A stretch of DNA of 11,589 nucleotides from Bryobacterales bacterium (GCA_009697495.1 SHUN01000038.1:1-11589); one strand, 5' to 3'. Positions 1-7,383 are shown, counted from the stretch's first letter. Made by a program: numbers and translations. Notes: generated from the letters alone by a model not told the origin.

Positions 1-463
1 AAAGTGGCAGTATCCACGCCGCCAATCCAGCCGCGGCCAAATACCCCAGCGCCCATCCCGATTGCGTCAACCCGATCGCCTTCCCCCGGTGCTCCGCCGG
101 GAAGGTCTCGGCCACCAGCACCGTCCCCGCCGACCATTCCGCTCCCAATCCCAGCCCCACCAGCGATCGCCAAATCAATAACTCGACAAACGAGTGCGAA
201 GTCGCAATCATCGCCGTGAAAATCGAGTACGTCAATATTGACGCCATTAACACGCGCGTCCGTCCAAAACGGTCCGCCAATACTCCAGCCAGCGTCCCGC
301 CCACCGCCGCCGCCGCCAGCGTCACCGTCGTCAACGTGCCCGCCTGCGCCCCGCTCAAACCAAATTCCGCCTGCATCGATAACAACGCGAACGAATACAG
401 CATCACGTCCAGCGCGTCCAGCATCCAGCCGAGCATCGCCGCAATCAACGTTCGCCACTGCAC
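1..463 (-). CDS. MFS transporter, N-terminal part (3' end beyond window)
   Basis: Inner-membrane secondary transporter of the major facilitator superfamily; the substrate cannot be told from this fragment. I translated 154 codons from the minus strand. Visible are a first helix with acidic pair D16/D19 (GWMLDALDVMLYSF), motif A between helices 2 and 3 (GVLADRFGRTRVL, residues 60-72), an RS-x-x-G-LG-GAEW segment (99-110) and the helix 4/5 motif AETFPAEHRGKAIG (118-131). These are typical of the sugar, aromatic-acid and sialate proton-symporter branches. The gene runs off the left edge, so about two thirds is missing. I chose GTG at 463; a TTG at 490 in the same frame is possible and would sit just after a TATAAT box, giving a leaderless message. 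It is divergent from the MarC-like gene and shares its promoter region. Codons end mostly in G, as in the other minus-strand genes. Confidence 0.88.
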   Translation of the reverse strand, partial: MQWRTLIAAMLGWMLDALDVMLYSFALLSMQAEFGLSGAQAGTLTTVTLAAAAVGGTLAGVLADRFGRTRVLMASILTYSIFTAMIATSHSFVELLIWRSLVGLGLGAEWSAGTVLVAETFPAEHRGKAIGLTQSGWALGYLAAAGLAAWILPL

Positions 464-496
464 CGGCGTTATTTGGGTTCCAGCAAACAATGGTCG

Positions 497-502
497 ATTA
501 TA
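497..502 (-). promoter_or_regulatory. -10 box (TATAAT) of the MFS gene
   Basis: A perfect TATAAT lies on the minus strand, read from 502 to 497. Transcription would start about 7 nt downstream, near 490, exactly at an in-frame TTG and 27 nt before the GTG at 463. I see no good -35 hexamer at the usual distance. Perfect -10 boxes are uncommon by chance in DNA this GC-rich, but the missing -35 keeps this tentative. Confidence 0.4.
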
Positions 503-514
503 CCCATACGGGTA
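501..514. promoter_or_regulatory. Inverted repeat TACCC-ATAC-GGGTA, possible operator
   Basis: A perfect 5-bp inverted repeat with a 4-bp centre (501-505 against 510-514). It sits between the divergent starts of the MFS gene and marC and overlaps the minus-strand TATAAT by two bases. The position suits a repressor site that could control both genes. No regulator gene is visible nearby, and a 5-bp arm can arise by chance. Confidence 0.25.
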
Positions 515-517
515 AGC

Positions 518-1168
518 GTGCCTTTCGACGTAGCTAACTGGTGGCAGTTTTTCGCGGTCGCGCTTTCGTCGATCCTATTCCTCGTCGATCCGGTTGCCAC
601 CATCCCCGCCTTCCTCGTCATGACCGAGGGCCACACCGATGAACACCGCAAACGCATGGCCAAACGCGCCGCCTGGACCTGTTTCTTCGTCCTCGGCGGT
701 TTCGGCCTCATCGGCGCTCAAGTTTTCAAACTTCTCGGGATAACGATGCCCGCCTTCCGAGTCGCCGGCGGACTCATCCTCCTGCTCATCGGCATCGACA
801 TGGTGCAAGCCAAACGCCCCAGCACCAATGAAGCGCCCGGCGAAGCCGAGGAGGGCTCGCACAAAGAGGACGTCGGCATCATCCCGCTGGGCATGCCCAT
901 GCTCGCCGGCCCCGGCGCAATCTCAACGGTCATGGTGCTCATCGGGCCAACCCCCGAGTGGTGGCAAGTGCTGCTGATTTTCATCGCGCTCGCCGTCACC
1001 GCGCTGTCCTGTTATTGGGCGTTGAAAGCCGCCGATAGCGTCCGCCGCTACATGGGCGAAACTGGAATTCACATCCTCACGCGATTGATGGGAATGCTGC
1101 TGACAGCACTCGCCGTGCAGTTCATTAGCGGCGGCCTGCTCGAACTCGGCTTCGGCGTTAAACCTTGA
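518..1168 (+). CDS. MarC-family integral membrane protein
   Basis: A 216-residue protein of the MarC (formerly UPF0056) family, close to the usual 200-220 residues. Members are multi-helix inner-membrane proteins; the E. coli name came from the mar locus, but a role in antibiotic resistance was not upheld and the substrate is unknown. Family signatures visible are the first-helix segment FLVDPVATIPAF with its conserved DP, then R-x-x-AKRAAW, the glycine-rich FRVAGGLILLLIG helix, the second half-repeat signature PLGMPMLAGPGAISTVM, and a closing helix LTRLMGMLLTALAVQFISGG. A charged cytoplasmic loop (AKRPSTNEAPGEAEEGSHKE) separates the two halves. I chose GTG at 518 because it puts the first helix about ten residues in, as in relatives; a TTG at 473 would add 15 residues. 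Neither has a strong ribosome-binding site. It is divergent from the MFS gene and its last 11 bp overlap the convergent aminotransferase gene. Confidence 0.88.
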   Translation: MPFDVANWWQFFAVALSSILFLVDPVATIPAFLVMTEGHTDEHRKRMAKRAAWTCFFVLGGFGLIGAQVFKLLGITMPAFRVAGGLILLLIGIDMVQAKRPSTNEAPGEAEEGSHKEDVGIIPLGMPMLAGPGAISTVMVLIGPTPEWWQVLLIFIALAVTALSCYWALKAADSVRRYMGETGIHILTRLMGMLLTALAVQFISGGLLELGFGVKP

Positions 1169-2387
1169 CCGTTCGAAACAACTTCCCCAGAATCCGCAGC
1201 GCCCGGTCCACTTCCCGCCCCGTCAAAATATACGGCGGCAGGAAGCGCAGCACCGTCTCGTGCGTCGCGTTGAACAGCAGCCCCTCTTCCATCCCGCGAG
1301 CGACATAGGGCTTCCCCGGCCGGTCCAACTCAACGCCGATCATCAGCCCCGCCCCGCGCACTTCCCGAATAAACGAATGCTTCGTCTGCAACTCCCGCAG
1401 CCCCGCGCGGAAATATTCGCCCACGCGGCCCACCTGCTCCAGCAGTCCGTTTTCCATGATGTCGATAAATTCCAGCGCCGCCCGGCACGCCAACGGTCCC
1501 CCGCCAAACGTGCTGCCATGCATCCCCGGCCGGATCGCCGCCGCCGCCCGTTCATTGCACATCACCACGCCCAGCGGCAGCCCGCACGATAAAGGCTTCG
1601 CCGTCACCATCACATCCGGATGCACGTCGGGCGCTATCAGTTGATGCGAGAACCACTTCCCTGTCCGCCCCACGCCGCACTGCGTCGCGTCAAATACCAA
1701 CAGCGCATTGTGCGCGTCGGCCAGCGCCCGCGCCTTCCGCAGGAACTCGGCGTACATCGGGTAGATCCCGCCCTCGCCCTGAATGCCCTCCAAAACAATC
1801 GCCGCCGTATTCGCATTCACCGCCGCTTCCAGCGCCGTCATGTCGTTCGCGTTGATCCATCGCGGCCCGGCCAGCAACGGCTCAAAATCCTTCCGGTACT
1901 TCGGTTGGCCCGTGATCGACAACGCGCCCAAACTGCGCCCATGAAACGAATTCTCCAACGCAACAATTTCAATCTTGCCGCTCGAAATCCCATTGCCATG
2001 CGAGCGGATCATTTTGATCGCGCCCTCCATCGCCTCCGTCCCCGAGTTGCAAAAAAAGCTCCGCTGCAAACCGCTCATCTTGGCCAGCTTCTCCGCCAGC
2101 TTGCCTTGATACTCGTGGTAGTAAAGGTTCGAGCAGTGAATCAGCAGCCCGGCCTGCTCCCGGATCACGCGCGTCAGCCGCGGATGCCCATGCCCCAGCG
2201 CGTTCACGCCAATCCCGCTGATCAAATCCAAATACCGCTTCCCGTTAAAATCGTAAAGCCACGTCCCCTTCCCTCGGCGCAATGCCACCGGGTACCGCGC
2301 GTAATTCTGCAGCACATACTGCTTCTCCAACTCCATCACTTGTTGCGTGGAGGACAACTGCTCTATTTCAACGTTTGCCGTAGCCAC
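1158..2387 (-). CDS. Class-III PLP aminotransferase, acetylornithine/ornithine type
   Basis: PLP-dependent aminotransferase of subgroup III, most like acetylornithine aminotransferase (ArgD: N-acetylornithine plus 2-oxoglutarate giving N-acetylglutamate semialdehyde plus glutamate). Ornithine, succinylornithine and 4-aminobutyrate aminotransferases share the fold. The protein has 409 residues, with the family landmarks GIGVNALGHGHP, NSGTEA (114-119, phosphate site), NSFHGRSLGALS, GIQGEGG, aspartate D233 (cofactor ring nitrogen), lysine K264 in TAKPLSCGLPLG (Schiff base) and GSTFGGGPLA. Oddity: the usual D-E-(V/I)-Q motif reads D-A-T-Q. I chose GTG at 2387 because AAGGAG lies 11 nt upstream; ATG at 2336 (392 residues) also fits but has no ribosome-binding site, and a longer frame to 2510 lies inside the upstream gene. 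The start overlaps the esterase by 25 bp, so the two are probably translated together. No other arginine-synthesis gene is in view, so the substrate is unproved. Confidence 0.88.
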   Translation of the reverse strand: MATANVEIEQLSSTQQVMELEKQYVLQNYARYPVALRRGKGTWLYDFNGKRYLDLISGIGVNALGHGHPRLTRVIREQAGLLIHCSNLYYHEYQGKLAEKLAKMSGLQRSFFCNSGTEAMEGAIKMIRSHGNGISSGKIEIVALENSFHGRSLGALSITGQPKYRKDFEPLLAGPRWINANDMTALEAAVNANTAAIVLEGIQGEGGIYPMYAEFLRKARALADAHNALLVFDATQCGVGRTGKWFSHQLIAPDVHPDVMVTAKPLSCGLPLGVVMCNERAAAAIRPGMHGSTFGGGPLACRAALEFIDIMENGLLEQVGRVGEYFRAGLRELQTKHSFIREVRGAGLMIGVELDRPGKPYVARGMEEGLLFNATHETVLRFLPPYILTGREVDRALRILGKLFRTVKV

Positions 2388-3178
2388 TCGACCATCTTCT
2401 CCTTGTACTTTTGAAACGCGGGATTCTTCTCCCACCCTCCAATGCCGTGCGGCGCGCCCTCCACCGTGAAGACTTCGCAACGCGCCCCCGCCTCTTTCAT
2501 CTTCGCGCACATCAGCGGCGATTGGTCATACGGCACAGCTTTGTCCTCCGTGCCGTGGATCATCAGATACGGCGGCATGCCCTTGTGGACATAGGTGATC
2601 GGCGACGCCGCGCGCATCTTCTCCTCCGCTTCCGGTCCAGGCGCGTTAATGTCGAGCAACCTCTCGACGTTCTCCCCAATCGCTCCCAACTTCCGCGCCC
2701 GCGCCGCCAAATCATGCGGACCATAGAACGGAATCACCGCCGCCACGGCCGTCTCGCCCTTCCCCCGCGCCCCTACATACGACACCATATGCCCCCCAGC
2801 CGATTCCCCAATCAGCGCCATCCGCTTCACGTCAACCTTGTACTCCGCGGCATGTTTCTTCACCCACCGAATCGCCTCGAAAACGTCGTCCGCCTGCGCC
2901 GGAAATCGATGCGCCGGCGCCAATCTGTAATTGATCGTAAACCACGCGAAACCGCCCTTGGACAGCGGCTCAAACAACGGCGGCACATACGTCGTCTTCG
3001 TCCCGTTACGCCATCCGCCGCCATGCACAATGATAACGGCGGGAAACGGCCCCTTCCCCTCCGGCACATACGCATCCAGCGTCAACGAAACTCCGCCCGG
3101 CTTGGCGAATTCTATATCGGTCCGAAGCTCCGCCGCCAATGGCAGAAGGCTAATTATTAGGAGTCCCAGCAGTCGCAC
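2363..3178 (-). CDS. Secreted alpha/beta-hydrolase (esterase/lipase, HGGG type)
   Basis: Serine hydrolase of the BD-FAE / hormone-sensitive-lipase-like group, 271 residues, expected to cleave carboxylic esters. It starts with a typical signal peptide (about residues 1-16, MRLLGLLIISLLPLAA), so it likely acts in the periplasm or outside the cell. Visible motifs: oxyanion-hole HGGGW (52-56), NYRLAP (83-88), nucleophile elbow GESAGGH with S126, acid D212 in HGTEDKAVPY, and histidine H244 in EGAPHGIGGW. The catalytic triad is therefore complete. The start is GTG at 3178, fixed by an excellent AAGGAGG five bases upstream. It overlaps the upstream peptidase gene by 29 bp and the downstream aminotransferase gene by 25 bp, which indicates one operon. 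Relatives include carbohydrate (feruloyl or acetyl) esterases and lipases; the true ester is not visible from sequence. Confidence 0.9.
   Translation of the reverse strand: MRLLGLLIISLLPLAAELRTDIEFAKPGGVSLTLDAYVPEGKGPFPAVIIVHGGGWRNGTKTTYVPPLFEPLSKGGFAWFTINYRLAPAHRFPAQADDVFEAIRWVKKHAAEYKVDVKRMALIGESAGGHMVSYVGARGKGETAVAAVIPFYGPHDLAARARKLGAIGENVERLLDINAPGPEAEEKMRAASPITYVHKGMPPYLMIHGTEDKAVPYDQSPLMCAKMKEAGARCEVFTVEGAPHGIGGWEKNPAFQKYKEKMVEWLRQTLK
2399..2404 (-). promoter_or_regulatory. Ribosome-binding site for the aminotransferase gene
   Basis: AAGGAG on the minus strand, inside the 3' end of the esterase gene and 11 nt before the GTG at 2387. It is the only strong Shine-Dalgarno match near any candidate start and is the reason for that start. 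The spacing is slightly longer than ideal. Confidence 0.5.
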
Positions 3179-4766
3179 TCGGCCCTCCTTCTCCCCGCCG
3201 CTCCGGCTGCGGTTTCGGCAGCGGTTTCCGCGGCAGCATCTCGTCCCGCGTCGCCGCGTGATAAACGAACGACGCTAAAATCGCCGACGCCTGCATCATG
3301 TCGCTCTTCGGAACATAGTCAAACACGTCCATGTTCGAATGGTGCGTCGTCGAAAAATACTCCAGCGGGTCCTGAATAAACTGGAACCCCGGCAACCCCA
3401 GCGAGTTGAACGACACATGGTCCGTCGACCCCGTATTCCGTATCGTCAACGTCGTCGCGCCATAGTCTTTGAACGGCGCCAGCCACGCCTCAAAAATCGG
3501 CCGAAGCATGTCGTTCCCCTGCAAGTACACGCCGCGAATCTTCCCGCCGCCATTGTCTAAATTGAAATACGCCTGCAGCTTCGCGTGTTCCGGTTTCAAA
3601 GTCATCGTAGTCAAATCGCCGAAATGATCTTTCACATACGCCTTGCTGCCGAAAAGCCCCTGCTCCTCCCCGCTCCACAACGCAATTCGAATGGTGCGAT
3701 CTGTCTTCAGATTCAGCGCCTTGATAATCCGTAATGCCTCAATCGCCACCGCGCACCCGGCGGCGTTGTCCGTCGCCCCGGTCGCCCCATGCCACGAATC
3801 CAAATGCGCGCCAACCATCACCACTTCCTCCGGCCGCTTCGTCCCCTTGATCTCCGCAATCACATTATACGTATCCAAGCCTTTGTCGAAGAACTCCGTC
3901 TTCACATCCAACTGCACCTTCACCGGCACCTTCTTCTCAATCAGCCGCGCGATGCGATTGTAGTGTTCAATCGTCAATGAGATGATCGGCGGCGGAATCG
4001 GCAATTTCGCGTCCTGCGAACTCCCGCTCCCCGCAAACACCGTTCCCGCCTCGCCGCGATAGCCGGGCATCAACACCGCCGCCACGCCCTCATCGAGAAA
4101 GAACTGATGCAGCTTCGCCCGGAACGCCTGCGCCGCCCCGCGCGTCACCGGCCGTCCATCCGGCCCCGCCGCCGCAGTCCGCGTCGATCCCGGCGTCAAT
4201 CCAAATACCCCCGTCGCTCCAGGATCCGCCGCCATCGCCTCGGCCGCCAAATCCGAGTCCGCATAACGCCGCCCCCGCGCCAGCGTGTGTAGCCCGATCG
4301 GCCGCTCCGGCTCCATCACAATCATCTTCCCCTTTAACTTGCCCTTCCACTTCTCAAAGTCCGCTTCCACCCGAATCGCGGCCATGATGACCTCCGCCTG
4401 CACCGGCCCCTGCGTCCCGCCCGTCCAGGCATTCGGATACCCAATCAGCGGCGAGTACGACGGCTCCAGCAAATGCGCCGAAAAGTTCGAGTACGTCCAA
4501 CCCCGCCCAAACGGCCCCCATTTCTCAAATGTGACATCGGAGACGCCGTATTCGTTCAGACTCTTCTTCACCCAATTGGCGGCCTTATCGAAGCCCGGCG
4601 AGTTCGTCAGCCGGTGCCCGTTGACATCGGTCAGCCAGAACAGGTGGTCCATGACTTTGGAGTTCTCCAAAGCCTCTTGCTTGATCTGGTGGACGACAAA
4701 GAGGTTGGCCTTATCCTGCGCGTGGACAAGCAGGCTTATTGTGAGGAGGACCAGCGTCGTTCTCAT
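3150..4766 (-). CDS. Secreted M28-family zinc peptidase with PA-type insert
   Basis: Exopeptidase of MEROPS family M28 (aminopeptidase / glutamate-carboxypeptidase-like), 538 residues, with a signal peptide (MRTTLVLLTISLLVHAQ). The two-zinc site is complete: H321 in GAHLDSWH, bridging D333 in GATDNAAG, catalytic E367 and ligand E368 in SGEEQG, D404 in FNLDNGGG, and a histidine of THHSNMD (475/476). Between the N-terminal part and the catalytic domain, residues ~115-265 look like the protease-associated (PA) insert common in larger M28 enzymes. The C-terminus ends in a basic, proline-rich tail (from about 510). The start is ATG at 4766 because it gives a short, standard signal peptide; the frame stays open upstream to 5030 but that extension overlaps the divergent chemoreceptor gene. 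No strong ribosome-binding site precedes 4766; ATG 4826 is an alternative. It is the first gene of the operon with the esterase and aminotransferase. Peptide specificity is unknown. Confidence 0.92.
   Translation of the reverse strand: MRTTLVLLTISLLVHAQDKANLFVVHQIKQEALENSKVMDHLFWLTDVNGHRLTNSPGFDKAANWVKKSLNEYGVSDVTFEKWGPFGRGWTYSNFSAHLLEPSYSPLIGYPNAWTGGTQGPVQAEVIMAAIRVEADFEKWKGKLKGKMIVMEPERPIGLHTLARGRRYADSDLAAEAMAADPGATGVFGLTPGSTRTAAAGPDGRPVTRGAAQAFRAKLHQFFLDEGVAAVLMPGYRGEAGTVFAGSGSSQDAKLPIPPPIISLTIEHYNRIARLIEKKVPVKVQLDVKTEFFDKGLDTYNVIAEIKGTKRPEEVVMVGAHLDSWHGATGATDNAAGCAVAIEALRIIKALNLKTDRTIRIALWSGEEQGLFGSKAYVKDHFGDLTTMTLKPEHAKLQAYFNLDNGGGKIRGVYLQGNDMLRPIFEAWLAPFKDYGATTLTIRNTGSTDHVSFNSLGLPGFQFIQDPLEYFSTTHHSNMDVFDYVPKSDMMQASAILASFVYHAATRDEMLPRKPLPKPQPERRGEGGPSATAGTPNN
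3184..3190 (-). promoter_or_regulatory. Ribosome-binding site for the esterase gene
   Basis: AAGGAGG on the minus strand within the 3' end of the peptidase gene, five bases before the GTG at 3178. It fixes a non-ATG start and places the start of translation inside the upstream gene. Confidence 0.75.
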
Positions 4767-4852
4767 AGGGATTGGATTCAAGATAGCAGGAATTCGGAAC
4801 TTTCCTATCGGGATGATCTGAGCCATAATCGCCGCCCGTGTTCTGCAAATCC

Positions 4853-4860
4853 GCCGATAT
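4853..4860 (+). promoter_or_regulatory. Sigma-28-like -10 element upstream of the chemoreceptor
   Basis: GCCGATAT matches seven of eight bases of the flagellar/chemotaxis sigma factor -10 consensus GCCGATAA. It is 58 bp before the chemoreceptor start. The expected -35 (TAAAGTTT, 11 bp upstream) is poor here: the octamer at 4834-4841 is GCCCGTGT. Only the -10 half supports the call. Confidence 0.25.
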
Positions 4861-4902
4861 ATTTCACAGTGGAAGTAATTCCTCCCGATCTGTTCGAGAA
4901 AA

Positions 4903-4908
4903 AAGGAG
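4903..4908 (+). promoter_or_regulatory. Ribosome-binding site of the chemoreceptor gene
   Basis: AAGGAG, ten bases before the ATG at 4919; supports that start over the in-frame ATG ten codons further on. Confidence 0.6.
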
Positions 4909-4918
4909 TTTACCGTAA

Positions 4919-7237
4919 ATGTTACAGACCAGTACGCCCGTAGCCACAATGCCACGGGTAAAAGACCGAGCAAGTATAGCGAACCAGGGTGCGCAGGCCA
5001 TCGTGGGCGCGATATCCCGATCCCAGGCAATGATCGAGTTCCATTTGGACGGAACCATCATCACCGCCAACGACAATTTCTTGCAAACCGTCGGGTACCG
5101 CTTGGATGAAGTCCAGGGCCAACATCACCGCATGTTCGTCCAGGACTCCGAGCGCAATAGCGACGCCTACCGCCAGTTCTGGGCCGGGCTCAACCGTGGC
5201 GAATACCAGACCGCCGAATACAAGCGCATCGGCAAAGGCGGCAAGGAGGTCTGGATTCAAGCGTCCTACAACCCGATTTTCGATAGCGCTGGCAAGCCGT
5301 CAAAGGTCATCAAGTTCGCAACCGACGTCACTGCGCAAAAACTGATCAATGCGGAGACGGCAGGACAAATCGCCGCGGTTGGAAAGTCACAGGCCGTCAT
5401 CGAATTTCATCTCGACGGCACCATTATCACTGCCAACGACAATTTCCTGAAGACTCTCGGCTACTCTCTGGACGAAATCAAGGGTCAGCATCACCGGATG
5501 TTTGTCCAGGATTCGGAGCGTTCCAGCGAAGCGTACCGCCAATTCTGGGCTACGCTTAACCGCGGCGAATACCAGGCTGGCGAATACAAACGCATCGGCA
5601 AGGGCGGCAAAGAAATCTGGATCCAAGCCTCCTACAACCCCATCCTCGATATGAACGGCAAGCCTTTCAAAGTCGTCAAATTCGCCACCGATGTCACGGC
5701 GCAAAAACTCACCAATGCCGACACCGCCGGACAACTCGCCGCCATCGGCAAGGCGCAAGCCGTAATTGAATTCCACCTTGACGGCACCATTATCAATGCC
5801 AACGACAATTTCCTGAAAACTCTCGGCTACTCTCTGGACGAAATCAAGGGTCAGCATCACCGGATGTTCGTCCAGGATTCGGAGCGTTCCAGCGAAGCTT
5901 ACCGCCAATTCTGGGCCGCGCTTAGCCGCGGCGAATACCAGGCCGCTGAATACAAACGCATCGGCAAGGGCGGCAAGGAAGTCTGGACCCAGGCCTCCTA
6001 CAACCCCATCCTCGATATGAACGGCAAGCCCTTCAAGGTCGTCAAATTCGCCACCGATGTCACGGCTCAGAAGCTCGTCAATGCCGACACCGCCGGACAA
6101 CTCCAGGCGATCCATAAATCACAAGCGGTCATCGAATTCCAAATGGATGGAACCGTCCTCAGCGCCAACGATAATTTCCAGAAAGCCATCGGCTATTCGC
6201 TGCCGGAGATCCAGGGCAAACACCACAGCATGTTTGTCGAGGAGTCCGAAGCGCGCAAGCCTGCCTATCGCGAATTCTGGGCCGCGCTCAATCGCGGTGA
6301 ATACCAGGCCGCCGAATATAAGCGCATCGCCAAGGGCGGCAGGGAGATCTGGATTCAGGCATCCTATAACCCGATCTTCGACCTGAACGGCAATCCTTTC
6401 AAAGTCGTCAAGTATGCCACCGACGTCACTGCTCAGGCCAAAGCCCGCATCGAAATGACCCGCGCCGTCGGGTCGCTGAACAGCTCCTCGCAGATCCTCA
6501 ACAATCTGAGCCAACAAATGGGCGCCAGCGCCGAAGAGACGTCCTCCCAGGCCACCGTCGTCGCAGCCGCCTCTGAACAGGTCAGCAAGAGTGTACAGAC
6601 CGTCGCCACCGGTACAGAAGAGATGACCGCGAGCATCCGGGAAATCTCCAAGAACGCCAGCGAAGCCGCACGTGTCGCCAGCACGGCCGTAAAAGTCGCT
6701 GACACCACCAATCTTACGATCGGCAAGCTCGGCGAAAGCAGCATTGAGATCGGAAAAGTAATCAAGGTTATTACCTCGATTGCGCAGCAGACCAATCTGC
6801 TCGCCCTCAACGCCACCATTGAGGCGGCGCGGGCAGGCGAAGCGGGAAAAGGGTTCGCCGTCGTCGCCAACGAAGTCAAGGAATTAGCCAAGGAAACGGC
6901 CAAAGCGACCGAAGAAATCAGTCAGAAGATCGAAGCGATCCAGGGCGACACCAAAGGCGCCGTTTCTGCCATCGGGCAGATCACTGCAATCATCAATCAG
7001 ATCAACGACATTTCCAATACCATCGCCTCCGCTGTCGAGGAGCAAACCGCCACGACGGCCGAAATCAGCCGCAACGTTGCCCAAGCGGCGATTGGAGTCA
7101 ATTCGATCGTCGAGAATATCTCTGGAGTCGCCACGGCCGCCCGCCAGACATCCAAAGGCGCCAGCGACGCGCAGGACGCCGCCACTGAACTTTCTGTACT
7201 TGCCAGCACCCTCCAGACCATCTCACAGCAGATGTAA
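4919..7237 (+). CDS. Soluble methyl-accepting chemotaxis protein with four tandem PAS domains
   Basis: Chemoreceptor of 772 residues. It has no signal peptide or membrane helix, so it should be cytoplasmic. Four PAS-PAC units of exactly 122 residues lie in tandem (about 36-140, 158-262, 280-384, 402-506), each ending FATDVTAQ or YATDVTAQ and joined by ~18-residue helical linkers. They are followed by the coiled-coil MCP signalling domain (~520-772). The conserved hairpin tip that contacts CheA/CheW is present ([20 protein letters not shown], 621-640, then [17 protein letters not shown]). I see no HAMP domain and no CheR-binding pentapeptide at the C-terminus. PAS units of this type occur in BdlA-like and other intracellular receptors, where they sense redox state, oxygen or small ligands through a cofactor; the ligand here is unknown. 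Each unit keeps a His-His pair. No che gene adjoins it, so it must signal to a kinase encoded elsewhere. Confidence 0.95.
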   Translation: MLQTSTPVATMPRVKDRASIANQGAQAIVGAISRSQAMIEFHLDGTIITANDNFLQTVGYRLDEVQGQHHRMFVQDSERNSDAYRQFWAGLNRGEYQTAEYKRIGKGGKEVWIQASYNPIFDSAGKPSKVIKFATDVTAQKLINAETAGQIAAVGKSQAVIEFHLDGTIITANDNFLKTLGYSLDEIKGQHHRMFVQDSERSSEAYRQFWATLNRGEYQAGEYKRIGKGGKEIWIQASYNPILDMNGKPFKVVKFATDVTAQKLTNADTAGQLAAIGKAQAVIEFHLDGTIINANDNFLKTLGYSLDEIKGQHHRMFVQDSERSSEAYRQFWAALSRGEYQAAEYKRIGKGGKEVWTQASYNPILDMNGKPFKVVKFATDVTAQKLVNADTAGQLQAIHKSQAVIEFQMDGTVLSANDNFQKAIGYSLPEIQGKHHSMFVEESEARKPAYREFWAALNRGEYQAAEYKRIAKGGREIWIQASYNPIFDLNGNPFKVVKYATDVTAQAKARIEMTRAVGSLNSSSQILNNLSQQMGASAEETSSQATVVAAASEQVSKSVQTVATGTEEMTASIREISKNASEAARVASTAVKVADTTNLTIGKLGESSIEIGKVIKVITSIAQQTNLLALNATIEAARAGEAGKGFAVVANEVKELAKETAKATEEISQKIEAIQGDTKGAVSAIGQITAIINQINDISNTIASAVEEQTATTAEISRNVAQAAIGVNSIVENISGVATAARQTSKGASDAQDAATELSVLASTLQTISQQM
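5024..6436 (+). repeat. In-frame tandem repeat, four PAS-encoding units of 366 bp
   Basis: Units start at 5024, 5390, 5756 and 6122, a period of exactly 366 bp (122 codons) with no insertion or deletion. The fourth lacks the linker and ends at 6436, where the MCP coiled coil begins. Units 2 and 3 are about nine-tenths identical in nucleotides by my hand count, with an unbroken identical run of about 50 bp over the segment encoding [14 protein letters not shown]. Units 1 and 4 are more diverged, as expected if the array grew from the middle. Confidence 0.95.
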
Positions 7238-7383
7238 CCCGCCTCCGCGCCAATCATGGGTGATTCGGCCCAACCAGTCACCCCTGATTGCCGCCCCCTA
7301 CTCCCCTGTTTGGGACCGCATGGACCACTGAACTTCCCGCCCGCTTCCCCTCGGCCCGGTCTCCTCATTGTCCGGCTCCCTGC
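7238..7383. other. Non-coding gap between the chemoreceptor and the toxin remnant
   Basis: I see no gene here on either strand. Two weak inverted repeats follow the chemoreceptor stop: AATCA-TGGG-TGATT at 7252-7265, and GGGTGA (7258-7263) with TCACCC (7278-7283). Neither has a T-tract, so I do not call a terminator. The part next to 7383 is where the rest of the truncated toxin gene should have been. Confidence 0.55.

Larger units (their letters stand above)
4767..4918. other. Divergent intergenic region, M28 peptidase / chemoreceptor
   Basis: This 152-bp gap holds the control signals of both divergent genes. On the plus strand I see GCCGATAT (4853-4860) and AAGGAG (4903-4908). On the minus strand I see no convincing promoter pair. 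No small gene or structured RNA is apparent. Confidence 0.6.

Noticed and set aside
1158..2510. Longer form of the aminotransferase gene (450 residues)
   Set aside because: The N-terminal 41 residues lie inside the esterase gene, are low-complexity and Arg/Gly-rich, and have no ribosome-binding site.
1620..3160. Plus-strand open frames of about 250 codons antisense to the aminotransferase and esterase
   Set aside because: Composition is Arg/Pro-rich with no motifs; the minus-strand genes have complete catalytic sites and proper starts.
3150..5030. Longer form of the M28 peptidase gene (626 residues)
   Set aside because: The extra 88 residues lie upstream of a proper signal peptide, overlap the divergent chemoreceptor and its promoter region, and show no family features.
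5387..6115. Long minus-strand open frame of 242 codons antisense to the PAS array
   Set aside because: It repeats with the same 366-bp period and arises from the codon bias of the real gene; it resembles no family and has no start signal.
7252..7283. Weak inverted repeats after the chemoreceptor stop, considered as a terminator
   Set aside because: Arms are only five and six bases, one loop is 14 nt, and there is no T-tract.
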